Position numbers and translations under genes: made by a program
Assembly (NCBI RefSeq): GCF_001436225.1
Contig: NZ_AYYO01000006.1
Coordinates: 1-52,375, forward strand
DNA from: Lacticaseibacillus sharpeae JCM 1186 = DSM 20505
Lineage (GTDB): Bacteria; Bacillota; Bacilli; Lactobacillales; Lactobacillaceae
Length of the DNA: 52,375 bases
Direction of reading: 5' to 3'
Part shown: positions 42,525 through 50,403 of the stretch, piece by piece
How positions within the stretch are numbered: the stretch's first letter is position 1
Layout of the letters: each line of letters begins with the position of its first letter
The notes under the pieces: generated by a model
Told to the model about the DNA's origin: nothing
The model's input: only the letters and a program-made list of their open reading frames with translations
Database searches by the model: none

Positions 42525-42825
42525 AATTGCGACGAGAAAGAACAGTAGTCAGGTTCAACCTTCAGCGAGCTGCGTTAGGTGTGAGGCAGCAGGAACGACC
42601 ACGACGAAGATCCCTTTCGAGCGGATGCCAAAAGTCTCCAAAGGCGAGTAACGCATCATGGGGGGCACCCATTATCGTGCCAACGTATCGCCGGTGTACG
42701 TCTATTGCGCTGGCCGTACGTATTAAGGTCAGTGTAGTGATGCACTGGCGCCCCAAGGTGGTACCGCGTTAAGACGCCCTTGAACAATTGTCAAAGTTTG
42801 ACAACTGTTCAAGGGCGTTTTCTTT
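42525..42825 (+). promoter_or_regulatory. Isoleucine-type T-box leader of brnQ2
   Basis: Stem I has lower helix GAAAG/CTTTC and the 3' specifier loop GAAG-ATC-C, giving codon ATC (42610-42612) and tRNA-Ile. The core AAGGTGGTACCGCG is at 42755-42768, and a long terminator stem (ACGCCCTTGAACA...TGTTCAAGGGCGT, 42774-42819) with TTTT follows. Confidence 0.92.
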
Positions 42826-42835
42826 TTGGCCAATT

Positions 42836-43012
42836 GCCTATTCCACATATTGTTCCATCCCGGCACTTGCCGGACACATACAACATAAGCAGCACAGCAC
42901 CACCACATAGAACTAGACATAGCCCGCGCGGCACACATAGCTCCACCACATATTCGCACCACTGCCCTCGTGGCCCACATACGCACTAATAAACATATTT
43001 CCAGAAAGAGGT
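42836..43012 (+). other. C-rich, G-poor leader segment with CACATA repeats
   Basis: Between the T-box terminator and a small ORF the sense strand is C- and A-rich with few G and repeats CACATA or ACACATA at least five times. Such unstructured C-over-G tracts are typical of Rho-loading (rut) sites. This is compositional evidence only. Confidence 0.35.
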
Positions 43013-43020
43013 GGTTCGTC

Positions 43021-43098
43021 ATGGACGACGGCATTATTAACATTATGACTCAGACACAGACATTCGACGCACCGCACGCCGGCAACCAACGCACATAA
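43021..43098 (+). CDS. 25-codon leader ORF upstream of brnQ2
   Basis: The ATG at 43021 follows GAGGTGG with 6 nt spacing. The peptide starts MDDGIINIMTQTQTF, so three of codons 5-8 are Ile (ATT), and it stops 39 nt before brnQ2. Its last codons pair (GCACCGCA) with TGCGGTGT just past the stop, near the brnQ2 ribosome binding site. A second, translation-based Ile response is possible but unproven. Confidence 0.45.
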   Translation: MDDGIINIMTQTQTFDAPHAGNQRT

Positions 43099-43137
43099 GC
43101 GCATGCGGTGTGCCCACATCATTTAGGAGTAATTTTC

Positions 43138-44523
43138 ATGGACACATCCACACATAAATTCGGCACCAAGAACTACCTCATCGTTGCTTCAATGCTCTTC
43201 GGCCTGTTCTTCGGGGCCGGCAACCTCATCTTCCCCCTGCACCTTGGCCAGCTGGCTGGGGGCCACTGGGTACCCGCCGCACTGGGTTTTCTCGTCACCG
43301 CTGTTGTCCTGCCCCTGCTGGCCGTGCTCGCCATCGCGATGACGCACGCAGAAGGGGTCTACGATGTCGGTAAGCCCCTCGGCGCCTGGTTTGCTTTGAC
43401 CTTCATGGTGTTGATCCACGCCACCATCGGTCCCCTCTTCGGCACGCCACGGACGGCAACTGTGCCGTTCACGGTCGGCGTTGCCCCGATGTTGAGCAAG
43501 AACATGCAGCACGTGGGCCTACTCGTTTTCTCCGCCCTGTTCTTCCTCGCCGCCTTCCTGTTCTCCTATAAGGAAAGCAAAATCACGGCCGCCATCGGGA
43601 AGGTGCTCAACCCATTGTTCCTCACGCTGCTGGCCATCGTCTTCTTCGTTGGCTTCCTGCACCCCATGGGCAACGCGATGACCGCTGCAGCCACCGCTGA
43701 TTACCAGCACGCCAGCTTCATGAACGGGTTTCTACAAGGCTACAACACGATGGACGCACTCGCCGGCCTCGCTTTTGGGGTCACCGTGGTTACCGCCGTC
43801 CGCGGCTTTGGGCTGAAAAAAGACAGTCAGATTGCCTCCGTTACCGCCAAATCCGGGGTGCTGGCAACCAGCCTCATCGGAGTCGTCTACCTGGCCCTCA
43901 TCGTCCTGGGTGCAATGTCACTCAGTAAGTTCAAGCTCTCCGCAGACGGTGGGGTGGCCTTCAACCAGGTTGTCACCCACTACCTCGGCGCTGCCGGGCA
44001 CGCATTCCTGGCCGTCCTGATCACCATCACCTGCTTGACCACGGCAATCGGCCTCATCGCCGCGTTCGCCCAGGACTTCCACAAGCATTTCTCCCGCGTG
44101 TCCTACAAACAATGGCTGGCCTTCATGAGCTTCGCGTCCTTCGCCACCGCCAACTTCGGCCTCGACACCATCATCCAGTGGTCCACCCCGATGCTGATGT
44201 TCCTGTACCCATTCTCCATGGTACTCATCGTGCTCTCGGTCACTGGACGGCTGTTCAACTACGACCGCGTTGTCTACGCCTTTGCGATTGGTTTCACCAC
44301 CCTGCCCGCACTGATGGACATGGTCGTCTCCTTCCCGCCCGTGGTTTCTGCCAGTGCATTCGGCAAGGCCGTTGCTGATTTCCAGAGCGCCTACCTGCCA
44401 TTTGCCAGCATGGGTCTCGGTTGGCTGGTACCCGCAGTGGTCGGCCTCGCATTCGGGCTTGCCGTCCACTTCGTCCGGGCACACAGTCAGGCCCGTAACG
44501 CTGCTGGTCTATCCGAAGAATAA
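43138..44523 (+). CDS. brnQ: Branched-chain amino acid carrier BrnQ (copy 2)
   Basis: A 461-residue LIVCS carrier closely similar to copy 1 (MLFGLFFGAGNLIFPLHLGQ, GFLQGYNTMDALAGLAFGV, LTTAIGLIAAFAQDFHKHF). ATG 43138 has TAGGAG 9 nt upstream; a frame extension to 43108 lacks one. It is the only gene between its Ile T-box and a terminator. The Ile specifier, versus Val for copy 1, suggests a division of regulation more than of substrate. Confidence 0.95.
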   Translation: MDTSTHKFGTKNYLIVASMLFGLFFGAGNLIFPLHLGQLAGGHWVPAALGFLVTAVVLPLLAVLAIAMTHAEGVYDVGKPLGAWFALTFMVLIHATIGPLFGTPRTATVPFTVGVAPMLSKNMQHVGLLVFSALFFLAAFLFSYKESKITAAIGKVLNPLFLTLLAIVFFVGFLHPMGNAMTAAATADYQHASFMNGFLQGYNTMDALAGLAFGVTVVTAVRGFGLKKDSQIASVTAKSGVLATSLIGVVYLALIVLGAMSLSKFKLSADGGVAFNQVVTHYLGAAGHAFLAVLITITCLTTAIGLIAAFAQDFHKHFSRVSYKQWLAFMSFASFATANFGLDTIIQWSTPMLMFLYPFSMVLIVLSVTGRLFNYDRVVYAFAIGFTTLPALMDMVVSFPPVVSASAFGKAVADFQSAYLPFASMGLGWLVPAVVGLAFGLAVHFVRAHSQARNAAGLSEE

Positions 44524-44570
44524 CACTTTAGCTAACAAATTCTGAATTGCCCTATACCAATACACAAAGG

Positions 44571-44595
44571 CCCCGTCAGCGATGGCGGGGTTTTC
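44571..44595 (+). terminator. Terminator after brnQ2
   Basis: CCCCGTC...GGCGGGG is followed by TTTTC. Confidence 0.78.
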
Positions 44596-44679
44596 TGTAA
44601 CCAAGTTTAGAATAACGGCGTTTTCATGCAAAAATGAGCCTAAAAGTTCGTCTAGACCTCATTTTACATAGGCCGGATA

Positions 44680-44688
44680 TGCTATAAT
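44680..44688 (+). promoter_or_regulatory. Extended -10 promoter of diguanylate cyclase 1
   Basis: TGCTATAAT is a consensus extended -10 located 39 nt before the start codon; the -35 region is weak. Confidence 0.6.
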
Positions 44689-44727
44689 AATGACCGATAA
44701 ATTCTGCAAATGGGGAGGTGGAATAAC

Positions 44728-45864
44728 ATGGCTGAAATCGGATTGCGCGTGACGACGTTCCTAACGAACTTCATCGTGCTGCTAGCATTCATTTATCTAT
44801 ATGACTGGCTCCAAACCACGGACAAGGTGGAACGGCTGGACCGCATTCGGCAACCACTGCTGATTGTCGTCACCATCGTTTTCCTCCTGTTCTTCCACAC
44901 CTCCTCCATTCTTAGCATCAAGAACATGCAGAATCCGGTCGGTTATGGCTGGACGTTCCTCAACTTCCAGATTGTGACCGTCTACTACGCTCTATTGTCA
45001 ACGCGCACCAGGTCCATGCTGACGTGGCTCATCATCACCGTCGGCATTTGGTTCATCTGGATGCCGCCCTTTACCGGTTGGATTCCGCTGATGGTGGCAA
45101 CACTCGTCCTGTTCTGGGCCATTCAGCGCTTTGCCCGTGCTTTTGCCACCCACGGCCTGCGTTTCATCGTCGTTGGTTTCCTCCTCGCCACCCCGTTTTT
45201 CATCACTAACTACGCCGGTTTGGGCGGGATTGACGTCGGCTGGCCATGGCAAATCATCACAATGCTGCTGCTTCTGGCCACCATGTGGGAAGTTAACCGC
45301 CGTCTGACCCGCCACTCCGAACACGAACAGGAGCTGGTCCACGACGCCACGATCGATGATCTAACCCAGCTGGCCAACTTCCGTAGCTTCGATGCCGATC
45401 TGCACGACGCGTACGACCGCTACGTTGACCACAACGAACTGTACTCGCTCTACACGTTCGATATCGACCACTTCAAGCGCATCAACGACAATTACGGCCA
45501 CCTCGCCGGCAACGAGGTGCTCAAAGCCGTGGCCCAGCGGTTGCTGGAAATAAAGGGCAACCTCGAGTACGACGCCCGGGTGTACCGCACCGGGGGCGAA
45601 GAGTTCAGCCTCTTGCTCTTTGACGTCGTCGAAAGCATGTCGCGGGCGAAGGAGATTTCCCGGGAAATAAGGCGTGAAATCAACAAGCTCGACTTCACCT
45701 TCGATAACGACACCATTCACATCACCATCTCGCTGGGCCAGGATCGCGCTACGATTGAGGACAAGAACTACCTCGACATCTACAACCGGGCCGATCAGTA
45801 CCTGTACAGCTCGAAGAACAACGGCCGGGACGCCATCACCGTCCGCGGCGTCATTTTCAGATAA
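44728..45864 (+). CDS. Membrane diguanylate cyclase 1 (GGDEF)
   Basis: A 378-residue protein predicted to make c-di-GMP from two GTP. Residues 1-190 form about six helices with an unassigned sensor region (FHTSSILSIKNMQNPVGYGW-like), followed by a GGDEF domain (about 200-375). Key residues are D245 and D247 in FDIDHFK, GHLAGN and GGEEF at 289-293. The position of the RxxD inhibitory site holds no such motif, so product inhibition through it is unlikely. ATG 44728 has GGGAGG 8 nt upstream. It is the first of three tandem paralogs, each with its own terminator. Confidence 0.92.
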   Translation: MAEIGLRVTTFLTNFIVLLAFIYLYDWLQTTDKVERLDRIRQPLLIVVTIVFLLFFHTSSILSIKNMQNPVGYGWTFLNFQIVTVYYALLSTRTRSMLTWLIITVGIWFIWMPPFTGWIPLMVATLVLFWAIQRFARAFATHGLRFIVVGFLLATPFFITNYAGLGGIDVGWPWQIITMLLLLATMWEVNRRLTRHSEHEQELVHDATIDDLTQLANFRSFDADLHDAYDRYVDHNELYSLYTFDIDHFKRINDNYGHLAGNEVLKAVAQRLLEIKGNLEYDARVYRTGGEEFSLLLFDVVESMSRAKEISREIRREINKLDFTFDNDTIHITISLGQDRATIEDKNYLDIYNRADQYLYSSKNNGRDAITVRGVIFR

Positions 45865-45871
45865 ATAATTG

Positions 45872-45908
45872 ACCGCCACGCACATCTGCGTGGCGGTTTT
45901 GTTTTTGG
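45872..45908 (+). terminator. Terminator after diguanylate cyclase 1
   Basis: An 11-bp stem ACCGCCACGCA/TGCGTGGCGGT with loop CATC and a T-rich tail. Confidence 0.9.
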
Positions 45909-46014
45909 GTAGCGCGTTTGCAACCCAAATCACATTCACTAAAGCCTAAGTTAACCGGCCTATTTAAACCGTTTCCAATATGCGGTACTATAAATATAGT
46001 AATGATTGATCGTT

Positions 46015-46053
46015 GTGGTGTGAATGGGTCCCATGTGAGCCGGGTCACACCAC
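46015..46053 (+). promoter_or_regulatory. 5' hairpin next to the ribosome binding site of diguanylate cyclase 2
   Basis: GTGGTGTGA pairs perfectly with TCACACCAC. The right arm ends 3 nt before AGGGGGAG. A TATAAA box (45989-45994) would place the hairpin at the start of the transcript, where it could govern translation. Confidence 0.5.
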
Positions 46054-46066
46054 CAGGGGGAGCACC

Positions 46067-47203
46067 ATGATTACTTGGGGAATTCGGATTACCACATTTA
46101 TCACTAACAGTGCGGTACTCGTTGCGTATGCCTTTTTGTACACCTGGTTGCTCAATAATAAACAAGACGTGCTGGTGCGTTACCGGCCCGTCCTCTTAGG
46201 TGCGCTTTCGTGGGCCGTCCTGATTCTCTTCCACTTCGCCTCAGTGCTCAGCATGGCGGACGCCAAGAATCCGACTGGCTTCGGCTGGAACTACATGAAC
46301 TTCCAAGTCGTCGTCATCATCTTCGCCCTCTTCGACCGGCCGCCGCGCCATGTCGTCTACAGCCTGCTGGTGCTGCTCACGATTTGGTACTGGTGGATGC
46401 CGCGCGTCACCAGGTGGCTGCCCATTGAACTCGGCACCGTCATCACGATGTGGCTTCTGTACCGGTACAGCGACAAAATCCTCGCCCACGCCTACATTTA
46501 CTACCCGTTCTGCTACCTGTTCGCCCTGCCATTTTATATCGCCAACCTGTTTTCGCTTAAAACGGTCGATTACGGCTGGCCATGGCTGCTGGCGAACTAC
46601 GCCATCTTGACTTCCATCATCCTGATTGTGCAGCGGCAAATGCGTAAGAGCCGTGAACGCCAGGCCATGCTTGTCACTGAGGCCACCATTGACGAACTCA
46701 CGCAACTGAACAACTTCCGCGTGTTCGACGACGACTTGCAGGCCGAATACGCGCAGCTGCAGGAAAACGGCACGGTGTTCGCCCTGTACACGTTCGACAT
46801 CGACCACTTCAAGCGCATTAACGATGAATACGGCCACCTGGTCGGCAACGACGTGTTGCACGCAGTGGCTAAACGGCTGGCGGAGCTCGGCGATTTTCTG
46901 CCCTACGACACCCGCTGCTACCGGACAGGCGGCGAGGAATTCACCTTCATCCTGAACGATATTCAGGAAAACTTCGCCACCGCCGTCAGCATTGCACGGA
47001 TGGTGAAGAACGAACTGGAGAAGCTGCAGTTCACAACGGACGACGGCGAGACATTCAGTATCACCATCTCAATGGGCCAAGACCGCGCGCTGGCTGAAGA
47101 TCAGAACTACCTGGACGTCTACAACCGCGCCGATAAGTACCTGTACAACTCGAAGAATAAGGGCCGCAACGCGATTACCGTGCGGGGAATTATGCTGCGG
47201 TAA
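46067..47203 (+). CDS. Membrane diguanylate cyclase 2 (GGDEF)
   Basis: A paralog of the preceding cyclase with the same length (378) and order: six helices with the shared FHFASVLSMADAKNPTGFGWNYMNFQ sensor segment, then GGDEF with FDIDHFKRIND, GHLVGN and GGEEF preceded by RT. There is no RxxD I-site at the usual position. ATG 46067 follows GGGGGAG at 5 nt. The sensor segments of the three paralogs are related but clearly divergent, which suggests different signals feeding one product. Confidence 0.92.
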   Translation: MITWGIRITTFITNSAVLVAYAFLYTWLLNNKQDVLVRYRPVLLGALSWAVLILFHFASVLSMADAKNPTGFGWNYMNFQVVVIIFALFDRPPRHVVYSLLVLLTIWYWWMPRVTRWLPIELGTVITMWLLYRYSDKILAHAYIYYPFCYLFALPFYIANLFSLKTVDYGWPWLLANYAILTSIILIVQRQMRKSRERQAMLVTEATIDELTQLNNFRVFDDDLQAEYAQLQENGTVFALYTFDIDHFKRINDEYGHLVGNDVLHAVAKRLAELGDFLPYDTRCYRTGGEEFTFILNDIQENFATAVSIARMVKNELEKLQFTTDDGETFSITISMGQDRALAEDQNYLDVYNRADKYLYNSKNKGRNAITVRGIMLR

Positions 47204-47259
47204 ACATGGTACCAACAGGTATTACATGATTGTGCCATCAACAAATACAGGATAAGGAT

Positions 47260-47299
47260 AAAATGGGTCGAACTCTTGCTCGGAATTCGACCCATTTTG
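47260..47299 (+). terminator. Terminator after diguanylate cyclase 2
   Basis: A 13-bp stem AAAATGGGTCGAA/TTCGACCCATTTT. The 223-nt gap to the next cyclase otherwise holds its promoter region (TACACT, about 47381-47386). Confidence 0.85.
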
Positions 47300-47426
47300 A
47301 CATCCACATCCCTGTCAATCTGTTTGCATTTTTCATTCAAATGGCAAAAATGTTATCGCTTTCCGCCCAACGTTATTTTGTGGTACACTTTCAAAATAGA
47401 ATCAGTTCGCGAGGAGAAGTGCAATC

Positions 47427-48575
47427 ATGGTAGTTTGGGGACTACGCATCACCACCTTCATCACCAACATGGCGGTCATCGTCGCTTTTGGCGTGTTATA
47501 TACTTGGCTACAGCAGGGGCACTCAGAAGATAAGTTCGTCGTGCGTTGGCGGCCGTGGCTACAGATTGCCGCATTGTGGACGGTGCTCATCATCTTCCAC
47601 TTCGCCTCCGTCTGGGGCCGCGCCGAGGCAGTGACGCCGGTCGGCTACGGGTGGAACTACCTGAACTTCCAAGCAGCCGCAATGGTGTACGCCCTGCTTT
47701 CTGGCCGTAACCGGCGTCTGCTGTGGAGTCTCATCATCTTGATGACGCTGTGGTACCACTTCCTCGCCGACGTCCCGCTCAGTATGTGGCCGCCAATTGC
47801 TGCCCTCACCATTATCACGATGGCGCTAGGCAACCGTTTCTGGACCCCGCTTGGTGATCACTGGTACTATTATGCGCCGTATACGCTGGTGTTCATTGCG
47901 CCTCTGATGTACGCCAACTGGATCTCCATCAAGAACATTGACGTCGGGCTGCTCTGGCAATTCGGCACCTTATTCGCCACTATTGCCTGTCTCGGCGCCC
48001 TGCACCGCATGCTCGTCAACCGGAAAGTGCGTGAAGTGCGGCTGGTGCGTGAGGGCCAAATCGACGACCTCACCCGCCTGCACAACTTCCGCATGTTCGA
48101 CGCTGACCTCAACAAAGCGTATCAGGACATGCTGCTGACGGGGGCCAAAATCGCGCTATTCACCTTCGACATTGACCACTTCAAGCGCATCAACGACCGC
48201 TACGGCCACCTGGTTGGCAACACCGTCCTCGAAACGGTGGCGCGGCGGCTCGATGAAATCACCGCGAATACCGACTACACCGTCAAAACCTACCGCACCG
48301 GGGGCGAGGAGTTCACCTTCATGCTGTTTGACATCACCGTCGACTTCGACCGCTCCGCCCAGTTCGCCCGCCTGATTAAGGACGAAATGGCCAAGCTGCA
48401 TTTCACCACCGCGAAGGGCGAAACCTTCAGCATCACCATCTCGCTCGGCGAAGACCACTCCCGCTATGACGACCAGAATTATCTGGACGTCTACAACCGC
48501 GCCGATAAGTACCTGTACGACTCCAAGAACCACGGGCGCAACACGATTACGTTGTGCGGCGTCACCATCGATTAA
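47427..48575 (+). CDS. Membrane diguanylate cyclase 3 (GGDEF)
   Basis: The third tandem cyclase, 382 residues. The sensor region carries FHFASVWGRAEAVTPVGYGWNYLNFQ, and the catalytic half has FDIDHFKRIND, GHLVGN and GGEEF preceded by RT, followed by RADKYLYDSK. There is no RxxD I-site. GAGGAG lies 10 nt before the ATG. A strong terminator shared with the convergent EamA gene follows. Confidence 0.92.
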   Translation: MVVWGLRITTFITNMAVIVAFGVLYTWLQQGHSEDKFVVRWRPWLQIAALWTVLIIFHFASVWGRAEAVTPVGYGWNYLNFQAAAMVYALLSGRNRRLLWSLIILMTLWYHFLADVPLSMWPPIAALTIITMALGNRFWTPLGDHWYYYAPYTLVFIAPLMYANWISIKNIDVGLLWQFGTLFATIACLGALHRMLVNRKVREVRLVREGQIDDLTRLHNFRMFDADLNKAYQDMLLTGAKIALFTFDIDHFKRINDRYGHLVGNTVLETVARRLDEITANTDYTVKTYRTGGEEFTFMLFDITVDFDRSAQFARLIKDEMAKLHFTTAKGETFSITISLGEDHSRYDDQNYLDVYNRADKYLYDSKNHGRNTITLCGVTID

Positions 48576-48579
48576 TTGA

Positions 48580-48627
48580 AAACGACCACGCCCAACTCAT
48601 AATGAGCTGGACGTGGTCGTTATTTTT
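48580..48627. terminator. Bidirectional terminator
   Basis: AACGACCACG...CGTGGTCGTT with an inner CTCAT/ATGAG stem, between convergent genes. Confidence 0.88.
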
Positions 48628-49558
48628 ACTGCCTTAATTTGCGCGCCTGCCGCCGCAGTGGCATGGCTTGCAGGAACACCGTCCCCAAAATAAGCACGCC
48701 CCCGATGATTTCCGCCAGTCCGATACGGGTACCGAGCAGCACCACCGTCGCAATCGTGGCCGTCAGCGGTTCAAACGCACTGAGCATCCCCGTCGTCGTC
48801 GCATCAATGTCATTTAAGCTCTTCAGATACAGCAGATACGCGAACATGGTTCCCACCAGAACGATAAATAAAATTGTGAGCCAACCGCGCGGGGGCAACG
48901 CCGGCAGCCCGGTCTGAATCAGCGTTGGCCAAAACAGGACGCTGCCCACGAGCATCGCCCAGCCGACCACAACCCGTGCATCAAATTCCGCCAGCAGCGT
49001 CCGCGGCAACAACGTGTAGCTCGCCTGACTAACCCCCGCGGCGAGGCCCCAGATAACGGCCAGTGGTGCCAAGGCCAGACCCGTTAAGTGTCCGTGCGTC
49101 ACCACCAGTACCGTACCCACCACTGCCAAGGCGATGGCGATTACGTCAATGCGGCGCGGTAATTCGTGTTGTGCTAGGCACAGGTAGACGACGATGAACA
49201 GCGGGCCGGTGAACTGCAGTACGGTCGCCGTTGCCGCGTTCCCGTATTGAATCGCCATGAAGTACGTTAATTGCGACGGAATCATGCCGAGGATGGCAAA
49301 AACCACCAGGAGCAACGCCCGCCGCGGACTGCGCCAAAGCGTGAAGACCGCATGCGGTTTTTCAACTGCAAACCAGCCGAGCAGCAAAATGCCCGCGCCG
49401 AAAAGCCGCACCCCAACCAGCCACAGCGGATTCAGGTGCAAATCGCCGAACGCAAACTGTGCCGCGGCGCCGGAAAAGCCCCAGAACATGCTGCCGACCG
49501 TGGCGTAAAGAATCCCGCGCCCGCGGTGGCCCGGCTGCCGGCTAACCGCCTTAGCCAC
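48626..49558 (-). CDS. EamA/DMT family transporter
   Basis: A 310-residue drug/metabolite transporter with ten helices in two EamA repeats (GILYATVGSMFWGFSGAAAQFAF... and LAPLAVIWGLAAGVSQASYTLL...). The second half ends SAFEPLTATIATVVLLGTRIGLAEIIGG, a family hallmark. The probable start is GTG at 49558, which has GGGGAA just upstream and overlaps the C26 gene by 8 nt. The frame is open to 49711 without a signal. Likely a metabolite or amino acid exporter. Confidence 0.82.
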   Translation of the reverse strand: MAKAVSRQPGHRGRGILYATVGSMFWGFSGAAAQFAFGDLHLNPLWLVGVRLFGAGILLLGWFAVEKPHAVFTLWRSPRRALLLVVFAILGMIPSQLTYFMAIQYGNAATATVLQFTGPLFIVVYLCLAQHELPRRIDVIAIALAVVGTVLVVTHGHLTGLALAPLAVIWGLAAGVSQASYTLLPRTLLAEFDARVVVGWAMLVGSVLFWPTLIQTGLPALPPRGWLTILFIVLVGTMFAYLLYLKSLNDIDATTTGMLSAFEPLTATIATVVLLGTRIGLAEIIGGVLILGTVFLQAMPLRRQARKLRQ

Positions 49559-50282
49559 GCTTCCCCGCCAATTCGACGAGCCGGGCGAAAATGGCCAGCT
49601 GTTCGGGGTTATCCTGCACCAGCATTTCCGGGTGCCACTGCACGCCCACAAAGCGGTGCGCCGCATCGGTTGACTGCACCGCCTCGATGATGCCGTCGCT
49701 GGCCCGAGCAATCACCTCGAGGCCGGGCGCCACGTCCGCCACTTCCTGGGAGTGAAGCGAGTTCACCAGGAAGTGCGGGCCGAATTCCGCCGCCAGAAAG
49801 CTGCCCGCAGCGGCATCCACGTAATGGCTCACCTGCGTGTCCGGTGTTGGTACCTGCATGTGCTTGATGTGGTCCCCTGGTACGTAGGCAATGTCCTGGT
49901 GCAACGTGCCCCCCAGCGCCACGTTCAGGACCTGCTCCCCGCGGCACACACCAAGTAGCGGCTTAGCGGTCTGCTGCACCGCCTTAACCAACGCAATTTC
50001 GAACTGATCGCGCTTGAGCAGCGTCATCCCCATCAGCGGCTGGGGTTCCTTGCCGTACAAGAACGGCGACACACCCTGGCCGCCCGTGAGCAAGAACCCG
50101 TCGAACTGTGCCACGTATTCCGGAACTGAATCCCGGTCGGTCAGCGGCAGAATAACCGGCATCCCGCCCGCAGCAACTACTGCGTCCACGTAAAACTGGG
50201 GCACGTAGGTTGCGGGATGGTGGTGGAAGACTTCCTCCGCATATTCGTACTGGTTACCGACAATGGCGATGATTGGTTTCAT
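49551..50282 (-). CDS. Class I glutamine amidotransferase-like hydrolase (peptidase C26)
   Basis: A 243-residue protein of the gamma-glutamyl-GABA hydrolase (PuuD) group. The nucleophile is the Cys in LLGVCRGEQVLNVALGG, and His and Glu complete the triad in VQWHPE. The oxyanion-side motif FLLTGGQGV is also present. AAGGA lies 8 nt before the ATG. No other polyamine (Puu) gene is near, so the substrate is only a gamma-glutamyl compound by family. It is coupled to the EamA exporter. Confidence 0.88.
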   Translation of the reverse strand: MKPIIAIVGNQYEYAEEVFHHHPATYVPQFYVDAVVAAGGMPVILPLTDRDSVPEYVAQFDGFLLTGGQGVSPFLYGKEPQPLMGMTLLKRDQFEIALVKAVQQTAKPLLGVCRGEQVLNVALGGTLHQDIAYVPGDHIKHMQVPTPDTQVSHYVDAAAGSFLAAEFGPHFLVNSLHSQEVADVAPGLEVIARASDGIIEAVQSTDAAHRFVGVQWHPEMLVQDNPEQLAIFARLVELAGKRG

Positions 50283-50358
50283 AATATTTGTTCCTTCTTC
50301 ATATCGATTAATTCATATTTTCGCGCTCGCGCCGAGATTGTGCAATGCCCAACAGACA

Positions 50359-50398
50359 AAAAGCCGCTAATGCCCACTTTAACTGGCATTAGCGACTT
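50359..50398 (-). terminator. Terminator after the XRE repeat protein
   Basis: AAGTCGCTAATGCC pairs with GGCATTAGCGGCTT (one mismatch), followed by TTT on the minus strand. Confidence 0.85.
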
Positions 50399-50403
50399 GC
50401 AAC

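Noticed and set aside
46000-46066. c-di-GMP riboswitch (GEMM) in front of a diguanylate cyclase
   Set aside because: The leader is too short and lacks the conserved GEMM core; only a simple hairpin is present.
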